In this document: piece by piece, positions 47,501 through 61,400 of the stretch
How the letters are laid out: each line of letters opens with the position of its first letter
Position numbering within the stretch: the first letter of the stretch is position 1
NCBI GenBank assembly: GCA_940671915.1
Contig: CALNVZ010003430.1
Location: 23,028,660-23,092,659 of the forward strand
Direction: 5' to 3'
Source: Paracentrotus lividus
Taxonomy: Eukaryota > Echinodermata > Echinoidea > Camarodonta > Echinidae
DNA length: 64,000 nt
Program-made: the position numbers and the translations under genes
The notes under the pieces: model-generated
Database searches by the model: none
Told to the model about the DNA's origin: nothing
Seen by the model: the letters and a program-made list of their open reading frames with translations, nothing else

Positions 47501-50500
47501 GGTATGGGGTAAGTTGAAACATTGTGCATGGTATCTTTAGAATTATTTTTAAACTACCTACAACATTATTGCATGGGTTCAGCTAACTTGCTTTTATTGA
47601 TTTCAATTAAAATATTAAAGATTGGTGTTTATTTTTTTTTTTTACTTCACGTTTTATTACACTTGATAGCATCCACTCACATACAGATATTCTGAAGTCC
47701 TGTGAAGTAGCATTTCTGCAATATATTTTGTTTAAACCAAAATAAAATTGTCCAATGTGCACTTATATACATATATAGGAATATTTCGGAACACTTCACT
47801 GAAGTATATGATTTTTATTTTTTTATTCAGTTGAAATATATTTACTTAGTACATGTTCCAACTAACCCCGTTCAAAATGTTCCAACTAACCCCAGAGTCC
47901 CATTTGACATTTGTAAGCTTACAGCACAAAAGAGGGACAACGATATGCCATATATTTAAGCTTGTTTTGTAGCTTGGTATAACTATTTGTTATAGTCAAA
48001 AACTGGCCAACTTAATTTATAATCTTCTCTGAGATAATAAAACATTCGTAAAAGTGACAAAATTTACTCAGATGGTGAAAAAACAAACATTGTTTTCTAA
48101 CTTCATGAGGCTTGAAGTATGCGTGCTGTCTAAGATGTGGTGGATGGCAGTTGCTAATAGCAACAACCTGAGGGTAGATTTGCATAAATATATTTATAGC
48201 CGTTAAAGAAAATTACAATGTTTCAACTAACCCCGTGTTCCAACTAACCCCACTCTCCCCTATATTACGCATCGCGTAATTTACTAATCCACTTGTTTCT
48301 ATTGTCCTGCAGTTTCAATCTTTTACCTTTAGAGCATGTGTAATGAAATGTTGCCAATTTGATAAATGTGATCAGTCGCTGTATACGATAACAATGGTGG
48401 GTTTTCATAATACGCCAATGTCTGTTATTGTATTTGAAAGTACACAGTTCAGCGCTGCCATTAAACATATTTGTGTAGATTCGCTAGTATTGATTTCTAG
48501 ACTCAAAACCTTGAAAATGCTTTTTCGTGAATAACCATCTAAGCCATAAATTTAATTTTCTAGATTTAACATCATAATGGTTTCACTATTAAAACTTTCA
48601 TGTCATTCATATGGATGTATCTTTTAGTTGAAAATAGTTGTAAACCTTTTTTTTCCTTTGAAGAAACTTTCTTTCATATTGATAAATTTTGTTCAATTCA
48701 TTACTATCCTGTGAGTTGAAAATAGTTAAAAACATTTTATCTACCTTTAAACAACCTGTTTAAAGTAGATTATGAAAACGTTCTTTTGTCTAAATCAGCA
48801 AAATTACCTTGAATACATGTAGGTGAGCTTTCTGTAGCTGGACCTTGCAATGAATCTTTAGTCATGTTTAGTAACCTGCTTAAACTGCCTGTTGTTCAAT
48901 CGTGTACAGACAACGTACAGGTGTAGGGTATCTCGTCTGCTCTCAATTAATTAGTGGTGTCGCCGGGCTTTGACAAGTGGATTGGAATCTAATTATCATA
49001 CGGAAGGTGACAATACCCCTCTATGAGGTCCTCACCTCCAACAGAATATTCACACAGCAGTTGTAGTTTGAAACTCAAAGTTAACAAAAACTTCAGATTT
49101 AGTGGAGTTATGTTCACATGGCACAGTCATAGTTTAATACTTGGTAGTTAATGAAACCTTAACTTTTTGAACTTCGACAGTAGTTTTCACACGGTAAAGG
49201 TGGATTTTGAAACTTGAAGTTAACAAAACCTCAACCTTTTGAACTCTAGCAGTATAGTTATGTTCACATGACACAGTTGTAGTGTGAAACTTGAAATTAA
49301 CAAATCTTTAACTTTTTAAACTCCAAAAGTATTGATATCTTCACACAGCACAGTCATAATTTGAAACTTAAAGTTATCAAAACCTCAACTTTTAGAACTC
49401 TGCCAGTATAGTTATATTCACATGACAGTTATATGTAGTTTGAAACTTGAAGTTAACAAAACCTCAACTCTTTTAACTCCGACAGTATTAGTTATGTGGC
49501 AAACAGCACAATCATAGTCATGTAAAAAAATAAAAAAAAACCTCAAAGTTTAAAAGTGGAGACCACCTGCAGAAGTTTTGAAACCAGGGTGTCTCCTCGC
49601 GAGCTAAAACCATTTTAAATTCAAGTTTTCTTTTCTTCTTTTTGGGGTTCAAAGAGTAGCGGATATATTTTTTACCATTCTTAATTGTTTTATAGACTAT
49701 TTGATGAAAATGTTGCATCTTTAAAGAGAAAATAGTTTAGTGAGTAGTTGTATTAAAGGTCATGGTATTCAAAGATGCTGGGTTATATCAGGTTTTAATT
49801 AGCCTTCTAAGGGTGCGTTGATGGTCAGAAACAAAAATTTAACCATGAACATGAATCATGATACAAACCCAATTACAAAACACAATCACAAACAGCGGTC
49901 CACCGTTCATGGTAGAAAATTTAAAATGATTATTTTATATGGACTGTCTTTTAATTCCTTCGCTCCGAGGGAAGCTTACTTCATTTGCAAAGCTGAAGCT
50001 CATGATGGCCTTAAAACTGATTATCTTTCAAAACGCACCTTTTCCGGCATTTGAATTTTCTTCCGAATGGAGATCTGGAGGGCGTTTCATGAAAGGACTT
50101 GTCGGACGTTTTATCCGACAAACTGTTATAAGCTACTGAAATGCTTGTATCTGATTGGCTGATAGCAAATTTGTAGGATAAAATGTCTGACAAGTCCTTT
50201 GATGAAATGGCCCCCTGAAAGATGTTTATATTTACAACAGAAAATAGGAACGATGAACACAAACTTTGTGTTTATCCATATCTTTGTTTTGTAATTGCAT
50301 TTTGTATTATGATTCATGTTCCTGTTTAAATTCTAAAATCGACCATGAACGCACCCTGAGTACATGATGAGGAATTGTTGAAAACACTGTCAGTGACGTA
50401 GGCACAGTATGTAATCCAGGAAAGGAGAGCCCAATTGGAAAGTGCTTCTCAAATTAAGGTAAATTAAGTCCAATTCAGTAAGCTTCCTTGTCAGTTTGCC

Positions 50501-51926
50501 ATCGTCTCCTGTGTCTTTGGTAGAATAGAGGAAGACATCTATTATAAAACATCAGGAACCTGCAGCGCCCATCGAAGGAACTTGCAAGGAAAGTGTTTTG
50601 TTTGAGGACCCCACTTTCCACTGTGTTGTAGTTGGAATCAAGTACTTGTGGATATCTATATGAGTGCCTTTTTGGTTGTTGTTTATTGAATTAAGCTTAA
50701 GAAATTTATTTAAAGAATTTTAATGTTTTGCTTGAGGAGTTGGGTGTTCTTTAATAAGGTGAAAATGTTCTACAGATTATGTTGTTTTGGTGATATCGAT
50801 ATATAACAAGGATTATGAGAGTTGATATCCCAAGGAGCACACTCAACTGTATACAAGAAACTCTGAAGTGCAAATGGGCTGGATTCAACTATTCAGAATC
50901 TATAAATTGTGCTTTTTACTTTGGCATGTATCTGATATTTGAAGAACAATGCTATTCAAATTGTGGACCTTTGTAATTTCAATATTCTTGGTAAGACCAG
51001 TACATGTATAAATAAAACAAACACTGTAAAAAAAAAAATTACAATGTTTGGCAGAGTATTCCCAAATCCTTTTTATATTTCAAATTGAGATTAATTTGTG
51101 TAGATGTTGTGTACTGAGAGCTAAAAATTTCTTAAACAAATACTTCTAGTATTAATTGAGTTGATAAATGAATTTGTTATAAAAACATGCGATTTTAGAA
51201 TGTATAGATATTGTCGAAACAATTGCTCTGCCTTTGATTTATTAATATTTTTTTTTTTATTATAGAGTGAGAGGGTGTGGATTAATACTGAAACTTGGAT
51301 ATGCGTGATTAAATTACTCAAAAGTACTCTTTTATGTTTCCCGGAAAGGATCTTATTAATGACGATTGACATGAATGTAAATACCAAAATATATTGGCTA
51401 ATTAGTTGTTGAATCAGTTTCATATATGAATAGTATATAACAATTATCATTCATGCACGCAATAAAAACATCATTACCGGTACCCTTTTTTTCCTTTACA
51501 ATGAAAAGAACTGAATTCCATTTAAAAAGTTCTGCCTACCTTAGAGTGTGTTGATAAAAATACCCTGATAAATTAAATTCTATTTTACAAAAGAATAACT
51601 ACAAACAAGAATACATACAAAGATGATAAAAAGTATTAACAATTCAAAGAATTGTTAGTGGGGAAAAAAAAAGATGTATGCGCACTTAGATATGGAAGGA
51701 AACTACAGTTAGTGTTATTTATGAGATCTTTTTATAATTTGTGATTTAACACAGCACTAACCATCAGATCTATTTCTGTTCTGTGGTTTTTGGGTGTACA
51801 TTTTGGCCTCGCAATTGGTCTGTAACCTGTTTATTCACTCGTACAATATAGCAAGAAGTTAATCAACCATTTCAAGTTTTTTATATCTTCTTCTTTTGCA
51901 TCTGCTGTTCTTCATGTAGAAAAGAG

Positions 51927-51958
<32 letters not shown>

Positions 51959-52406
51959 GACAGCTTTATATTTCAAGTCATGAATTTCGTTTTTTTTTTA
52001 TTTAGATTATTGTCTGCAAATTCATGTGTCAAGGTTTAATCCTTTTCCCTTCATCTTTTCTGATCTCATATTGCCCTCTTACTCCCGCCTTCCCCCTTTC
52101 TCTCACACACTCTCTATCTTTCTCCAAGTCTTTGACTCCAAATCAGCTCAAGGAACTCCTACTTCCTTTCTCTTTTTTTTTTCTCTCTTTCTGTTTCTTT
52201 TTCTCTAGGAAGCTTACTGATGTTATCACTATCATATACATTTACATTTTACATTTGTGCAAATTAAACCGGGCTGCAATTTATTCCGCCTTTCTTTTCC
52301 TCCCATCCAGACGGAGATCAGCTGCTGGATGACGTTGCCATGGACAAGACTTTTCCTCTAACTCAAGATCAACTCAAGGAACTCTTGCTTCCTTTCTCTT
52401 TCTCTC

Positions 52407-52449
<43 letters not shown>

Positions 52450-55400
52450 ATCATTCTCTCTGTTCTGTTTCTTTTTTATCTTTCTCTTTCTTGCATCAGA
52501 TGGAGACCATCTGCTGGAATACATTGCCATGAACTAAAATATGCCACTGACTCCAGATCAGTTCAAAGAATTCTCCCTCCCTTTCACTTTGTTCTCTCTA
52601 TCTTTCTGTTTTTCGCTTTTTCTTGAATGCTTACTGATGTTGTCTATATACATTTACACGTATGCAAATTAAGCCAGGATGCAATTTAATCTGCCTTTCT
52701 CTTAATTCCTTTCATCAGATGAAGGACAACTTCTGGAGGACATTGCCATGGACCAGTCTAAACCTCTGACTCCAGATCAGCTCAAGGAATTCCTGGAGAG
52801 CAATTTGACTAGCCTGATTAATCACCTAGAGGTGGAACGCATCATACCAAAGTTTAGGGATGCACAGCTCTTTGATAAAAGGGATGCAGAGATAATCAGC
52901 AGTGAATACAAGTATCCTACATCTAGTGATAAAGCTGGTGAGTGTAATTTTCTTTTTCAATTCAATTCTGTTTATTATGTTAGGTTAAAGGAAATACGTA
53001 CCAAAAGAAATTGGGGATAGAGCATTTGAATCTGCTGCTTCTTTTTTGGTGGAACAGCTTTTTCTTTCCAAACAGCCAATACCCTTTTTAAAATGATGCT
53101 TAAAACTCATCTGATGCTTCATGCATAGGCCCTACTGATGATCTTTTGATATCATTGTGTTCCGTTGTAGACTTTAATTTTTATCTTAATCTTGTTGAAT
53201 TTCTTAAAATACCCTCGATTTTTTATGCGCCTTTATCATCTCTAGAGATTGATGTGTTGCGCGTTATAAATATTGTCATTATTATCATTATTAAAAGTAC
53301 TGAAAAGGCAGTCAGAGTACTGATGCATTTCAAGTTAACATTTAAAGATAATACATGAAATGCACATTACTGATCATAATAGTAATATCAGGTAAAACAT
53401 AATGAATATACATACAAGCTACTAAATTCTTAAAATAGCAGAAAAGTAGGGGATTTAGAAAGAGGAGATGAAGTATGAAGGCGATAGAGGCATAGTAGAG
53501 GAAGTTGTGTTCATTGGCATTCTGGTTTTCTTTCATATCATATACGGAAGCGGAATGCTACAAATTATTTTTCTTTCCCATTCTATAAAAAAGTAGACAA
53601 ACTTATTTTTGATTGTGAACCCTCAGGATACACAATGATGATATTGCCAATACCTGTGCCAAAATTGGGCCTCTCACAATAAAGTTGTCATGTTTGAATT
53701 AACTCTCTAAATAATGTTGAATGAAATTGGTTTTGCAATACATGTATATTTGTTGAGCGCCTGTTACATGAACTTTTATGTAAATATTCCATATAAGTTC
53801 CGCTTCTCTTTTCGTTTTTACACTTACATTATGAAGGATATTTCATATATTTGCACCCTTAAGGCCCCATTGAAAAAGAATTTTGTCCCCCATCATTTTT
53901 TTAACAGGTGAGCCATTAGTCTTTTTAGCAAGTTGTTGTAAAAATGGTGAGGAACAGGCAGATCAAAAAGAAACCAATTTTTGAGACCGTGACCCCCATC
54001 TTGTAGTCTTGAAATTTTAATTTTTCTGCAGCATTTACAGTTCCCCTGATCAGGCAATCCAACGTGGGTTCACTAGGGGTCCACTTTGGTCAGATCTGCA
54101 TGGAGAAGGTCATATAGCTCAAATATTGTCCACTAATTGTTCGCTAATTGCATAGTTATGCACATCTAAATGGCCATAGATATTGCACAATGTGATCATT
54201 GGTAACCAACTTCAGGTATTGGATCAGTTTTGCATATACCGCATTTAATACCCACGTCACAAGTAAAATCGTTGAAAATAAGTAGTCTGTTTTTCAAGAC
54301 CATATTAAGAACCAGTGTCTTACGTAGTACCTACTTGCTTCCAGTGGGCAGAACCACGTCCAGAAATTTTAAGAGATATATTGGTAGCAAATGTTGCTTC
54401 GAAGACAGGATGTACTTTAATTGCTAAAAAAAAAATAATATGTAGACCTACATTTACTACCTGAGTGTACATTTAGTGTCATATTATAAATAGGAATACT
54501 GTAAGCCTAATGGGAAAAGATCTTGTAATTCTCAAATTGGTTTTTCCAATCTGTTGACCCACTGACACTTCCTTACATCCTAACCTTATAATCAGAAGAC
54601 CTGAACATTGACCTGCAGGCCACGGTAATCTCGTTTCATTTTGCACCAAATCACAACTGGCATAATTGGTATTTTTATTAAAATTTCCCAAGTTCCTTTC
54701 ACTTCCGCAAATGTGATTTTCTTTTTCAAATCTATCGTAAAAACCCCAACCTATCTTCCAAATAAACATAACCGCCCAAATTGTCGGTCCAACTTTGAAT
54801 AATGACTGGAAACTGTCATCTCTGTACTTAGGCCTTTCAACTCTAGAAAGTCTGTATTCACTATCATATTTGGTAGCAAACTAAAATATGTTTGCTTTAA
54901 GCCTTTTGTATGTACATCTTAAGCCGAAGGGGATTTTCCCTTCCGAGTCCCTGGAGTACCCTGGAGCTAGTCTAATGGTCAGACTCAGCAAATTTTCTCC
55001 CAAATATTTGGATAAGTTATTATGTCACTGAAATGATATTATTTAAATTGAAAAATAAAGGTATTAATCATATTCTACTAAGCTTAAAATGCTATGTGTA
55101 TTGTTGTGGCTTGATTATATTTACATAGAAGTAATATGTTACTATGCATAAGCACAAACATGTCTGCAAATGTAGGATAGTTGGTATGTAATCTTTGGTC
55201 TGGTAAGTATTATTTGTTTAATAACCTTTGCTACTACATTATATAGACCCCAGCTTACTATGCACTTAATGTCATTTTAATGATATTAAGCTAATCTCAC
55301 AAGTGATTATTTTGACTCTGTGTGGGCAAAGTAATTATAAACAAATTAACGATCATGAAAATTAGTTTCAAAAAAATTTTCCTGGATATTGTTAAAAAAA

Positions 55401-58400
55401 AAAAAAAAAATCAAGATGAAAAGTATGTTTTCAAAGTGGATATTAAATAAAACTAAGGAAAAATCCTTGGGTCATGGACACTATCCAAGCAGTTGAACTT
55501 TGGTTCTTGAGAAAAATATGAGGATATCTTGCAAACTGAATATAAAAATGTGTTGGTCACATAATGGGAAGGAATTAGGTAAAGAAAATTAAACATTGAA
55601 TGGATACATAGTTTAAACCTGGTGTATAGTTTTGGTAACAAAAAAAAAATCGGCAGAAATCCGATTAAATATAGTCTCATGTTGTTCACATTGCACTAAA
55701 AGACATGTGTGAGAGATTTTGTGATATTCCTTTCACGATTTCCGGTGAATTTCAGTGAAATGTTTGAATCCAAACACAATTTGTAACGGGTTTTGAGACC
55801 TTTGCTGGGTTGTCCAGTCCCCCGAACTTCCCGCATGAATGGAGCGTAGCGATCTGTGTGTATCACCCACACAAGAGAATCCCCATTAGTTTTCCATGTG
55901 AACGCCTAGCACACACAAAGATAAGTCGGATCCCGACTTATCTTTTTTATACTATAATATCGTGAAATAAAGACATTAAAACGAGATTCCATGTAATATA
56001 AATTTCTTTGCTACAGTTATAGGATTCAGTCTTTCATATTATCTAACTGTGAATCCAAATTAAATTTTTCCTTCTCCCAACACTATACACCAGCTTTAAG
56101 ACACCAGTCATTTTTTTTCAAATCCCACCGCTGCCACCACACCAATAAATGACAAGACGTCACATGTCAGTCAAGGTATAAATTGTAACTCTTTGTTTAA
56201 TACAACCACAACTGGTAGGGGGAAATACCAAACTGCTTACAATGCCCCCAACCACAATACTAAGCTCTGACTTTTAGCCAAATGAGACACAACCTAACTT
56301 ATGGTCATATTCAAACGTGAGTGACACGACATTTGGACTGATAGAAGGGCGCATATCTTTGCACATTTGTAGGTTATGAATGGATCATGACTACCATATT
56401 ATGTATAATGTAGGAGTGGCATGTGTCATTACCAGTTGGATTTGAATTTTACAATTGGTCCTGGAAATTATGATTAAAAAACAGTGCGTGAATGACACGA
56501 CAGAAAAAAGACATAGGTTTCTGACCATCTTTGGTTATGGTTGGATTTGTGCCCAAGTAGATCTCTAAGGGTACCATAAGTGCTGGCATATGTACATGAA
56601 TAGTGTACCTCTCTGACATTTATTGTGTTTATCAATCATTCCCTCTCTGTGGAAAGTGGTCCCCCTCTATGTGTCGTGAGTGACACGACATCCAAAATGT
56701 CAGTGACACGACCAGTGCCTTAAATTCAACATTTCAAGTAAATAACAAAATCTAAATTACCTGTATTTATATGCCATGTTAGAGTAGTCCATGAAAATTA
56801 CTTTAAGCAGAAAAAATCTGACAAAAGTGATTGGTATTAAGAATAAGAGGCATTTTACAAGCATTATAGTCCCATACGTGCAAATTCCTGTTTGCTCAAT
56901 TATTCAGCGTAAGAAGAGTGGATCACATAATGTGTGAACTTAAATAATTGTTTGTATTGTAAAGAACCCTCTGTGTTGATTTCAGATCGTAATTTGCTTT
57001 TTCAAAGGCACAGTGCCACATTAAAATTTCAGCTAAATGTCCCACTTAGTCTAAATATGACCTTATGTATAATGGCCCAGTGCATCTAGTACATGGATCC
57101 ATTCATTGCTTTGACAGTAAACATTCAATGGTCAGCATGTCTTCAGAGATTGTAGAAGCTCGAAAGCCTTGCATGACTGGGAAAGACATGTCAGACTTGC
57201 ATTACATGTAGGAAGGAAGGAATTGGTCAATTACATGTAATATGCATATTTGTAGCGCCCAACGTTAGGATGCAGCCCGCTTTTATCTACCTCTGTCAAA
57301 CTCATTGTCACTAAAGGAAGTGTTTTCAAGTATCAGTGCATTAGATGATGCAGCACATGGTTTAATGTTCAAGATAATTGTGTTCTTAAATACTCATGAG
57401 AACAGCATCTTTTGCCTTCGTTTTGATTTTTAGAAAAATGACACTTTGCTTTTGCAGGTGCTCTTCTAGACACGGTGGTACGAAGAGGACCCAAAGCCAT
57501 ACAGCTTCTCTTTGATCATGTGGAGAAACAGCATCCCGATCTCTACAAGGAAATCACAGGCAGGGAACCAACGATTACAATAACAAGAATGCATACAATA
57601 TTAAGTAAGTACTATTCATGATTGTACGTAACTATTAAAACATATGAATCATGAATCATGTTAAAAATAAGTGGAGAACATATAAAAGGTTGGAATGTGT
57701 CTTGATAATTCTCAGGAGTGGATTCAGCATTTGCTTTCACAATAGACTGTGCAGGCCCAAGTGTCTGGGAACAATAGCAGCTCTATTACATTTGAGCATG
57801 GGCCGATACAGTCTTTTTTATGAAGTGAGGCTGGATCTGATGTTTCCTTTATAATTATCATTGTAAAACGTAATATTTAAGGCATTTATCCTCTATTTCA
57901 AACTCATATCCAGAATCAAGCACTTGGAAAGATGAAGGCGAAATAAAAGGTTCTAAATTGGGACATACATTTGTATCAAGCTTTTTTTACATATCTACAT
58001 GTATACTAAAAAAGTAATTGTTATATTTGAAATGTAACAATTTTCCTTTTGGTATGCTAGGCTATAATTGTGTGCTTTCATGTTATGATAATTTGTAATA
58101 GTAATTTGTTCTGGTTGTACTTTTCCTGATTCTAGATGGAAAAAAGGGTGATCTTCTTGCCTTTTTAACCGTAACCATCCTAACACAGCTTACCGTGATG
58201 ATGGAAGATAATAAGAAACAAGAGAAAGAACAGGTCAACGGAAGCAAAACCAAGCAGAACTTTTATGGAATTATATGATTTTAATGATTTTTTCCCTTGT
58301 TTCATTTATTCCTGAATCTAGATAGAAAGAAGGGAGGTCTTCCTGCCGGTTTGACCGTGACCATCCTAACTCAGCTCACTGAGATGATGGAAGATAAAGA

Positions 58401-61400
58401 AAAGCAAGAAAAAGAACTGGATCAAAGGAAAAGAGACCTAGCTGAACGAGAACGCAAGATTCAAAGGCTCACCAGAATGAACAGAAAGATGGATATGAAG
58501 GTCAAAGCCCTTCTGTCTAAGAATGAAGAAAGTGAGAAGGTGAGAAATGTTCTGAGAGTGAACATAATCTTGATATTTCAGTAATGGGAGAAATGAATCC
58601 TGACGGTATAAAACAGAAGTAATGCAATCAAGTCTACACCAATTAAAGCAGGGAGCAGGCAATATTCATATTGTGACCCAATACACATTTGTTTTGGTCT
58701 ATTAATGTCCTGCCAAATCTACACATGCCACACTCAACCCAGGTTAGATGAATTGGTATCGGTAGGAAGAAATTCCTTGAATGCTGTGTGCGCCTTAGGT
58801 AGCCTAGCTAAGCCTGGCAACTAATTAATTAACACTAAGTGCTTAGAAACATTCTATTTAATGCTATATAATTTTTATCCATATTTTTTTCTCAGTATTA
58901 TGAATTATCTTATCCTTCTTAACACAGCTCCAGACAGAACTGACTCACAGAACAACCATGTTAAAAGAGGTCCAGAATAAACTGCTGAAATGTCAGAGAG
59001 AGGCTGAGAAAGCTAAGCATCATGCAAGAATGGTAGGCCTATTAAAACACCATATACCATTTGATGTTAATCCTATGATACAAGACAAGATGAAAAGATA
59101 CAGACACTGCAACAAGAAAATATTCCCCTGATATTTCAGGCTTTATAATGAAATATATATATACAACAAATTAAAAGTTTGAAAGGAGAGCTATGTTTAT
59201 GCATTTTATAAAATTGATTTTACAAAGAGAAATTAAAGAAGAAGTTTTACTAGATGGGGAAATTCATGTGATGCTTCCATGGCTATACATGTAAATTGCA
59301 ATATATACTGAAATAGAAATTTTCACCTTGCAAAATTCCTCAAAATAAAACCCTCCTGAAAATAACCACAGTATTTTTTATTCATCCTAGGCAACCTTCA
59401 AAAACTTTCATCTAGAGTACGAGCTTAGAGAGATGTCAAACAAAAGGAACCTTGAGCGACGTCAGACAAGGAATCTTCAGAGGTCTGTTAAGAACCATGA
59501 GATATGGTTGAGTGAACACAAAATCAGCTATACCTTTGATCATAGGAAGGTAGAGGAACTACAGAAAGAGCTGGAGAAAATTGACGTAAGTTGTCTTCTT
59601 ATTTGAATTTAAGTTATTTTCTAATTTTTATTTTACTGTAATGATCTGACTCCTGAATGTGTTCTTATGGAACACGAGAAACCTAAGATCTTTGGGGACT
59701 GGGATAGTAAATGTTCAGTTGGTGAAAAGGAAGGTAGAGGAACTACAGAAGGAACTGGAGAAGATTGTTTTAAGTTGTCTTCTTATTTTCATTTTAGTTA
59801 TTTTCTCATTTTAACTTTAATGAACTGACTCCAGAATGTGTTCTTGTGGAACCAAACCTGAGCTCTTTGGGGAATGGTGTGTTGAATGTTTATTTGATGA
59901 AAGTACATATTCAAGCAGTGCTCCTGCTCTCTGTTTTCTTTGTATTTCAATTTTAGTTATTTTCTCATTTTAACTTTAATGAGCTGACTCCTGAATGTGT
60001 TCTTATGGAATTTTAGAGACCATAGATCTTTGGGGACTGGGATGTTGAATGTTCATTTGGTGAAAAGATATTTGCTTGTAGTGTCCCTGCTCTCAGGAAT
60101 GCTATCCCTCCTGGTGTGCACAATGCTTAGGTCTTTAGATTCATTTAAGTCTGCATGGTCCTGAATCATATTTGTTCTCGTTTAAATGACCCCTCCCCCC
60201 TTGTCCCCACCCTACTTTATTGTAATTTCCTCTGCGCCTCTGAATAGGAAACAAGATTTTTGTTTCCTTTATTTGCCCAACATACATGTACATCTGACAT
60301 GGATAATTATTTTGCTCACATTTGCCTAAAGAAATTAATTTTATTGCCTGTATTTTTACGGAACTAAATGACGGTAAAATTAGAATAAAGCTTTCAAAAA
60401 ATATTTAGAGAATCTTCTTGAACAAGGAAGATGAAGTAAAGTTTCAGTATTTTTTCGGATATTCTTTCTAATTGATCATTAGTTTAGGTTCATTTTATTC
60501 TAAGCTTTGTATATTTGCCATTTGCCAAAGTCTAACTATTAGTCTCCACTTATTAAAAGTTTTTTTCATATTATTCTCAAAAAAGGTTGGTTTTTTTCCT
60601 CTCGCATTTCAGGATTTTCGAAAATCGGTGGCGATTGGCGAAGAAGTATGCGAGATATCTGAGAGAGTTCAGAGCCAGCTTTCTAAAGCTAGAGACACAA
60701 ATGAAGGTCTTAATGTGAAGCTTCAAAGGACTCTAGAAAAAAATGAAGGGGTATGGTTCAAATCATTATGTCTTCTATTATAGTGCTACAGAATGATAAA
60801 TAATGTTGCTTTTATTTTAAAGCAAGGGTGGGCCCTTCAATTTTGATTAACCTTTCTCCCAGTAGGTTCTGCATATCATCATTACCTTAAGCGCATTACT
60901 AGGAGGCAGCAATTGGTCACATTTTTTTTGTACATTAAGTCTTTGGTATTATTCCGCTGTGAAGTGAACTTATAGCATCCTGTTCATGAGGCAAAGTAAG
61001 CTACCTATGGATGCTCTAAACAATTAAGCCAACCTGTCCGGTTTAAGTTCAAGCTGTCGATAGACTAACTGTAAATAATATTAACAATCTTATGAAATCA
61101 GAATTACATGTACAACAAAGTCACAAGTATTGTTCAAAAACTTATCTTCCCATTGCCACTGCATGTACATGTACCACAGCTGCAGCTGTTGGCTGCCTTC
61201 ATTGTGAAAAGCTATCGTAAAAGATATTCTAAAGGATTGTTTAGTGGAAGTTTTGTTTCCCTCCCTCATTTATTGTTCAAAGGAAGAAAAGTCTATGGTT
61301 ACAGAAAGGGTTGAGATCAATTTTTTATATTTCTTATTTCTAAAGCTGACAGGTGAGATTGCTCTTCTAAAGAAGGAGAGAAATATGATGAGAGAGACGA

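Noticed and set aside
60085-60180. LINE reverse-transcriptase end
   Set aside because: Only a few residues (RNAIPPGVHNA) fit and the frame is broken; too weak to list as an element.
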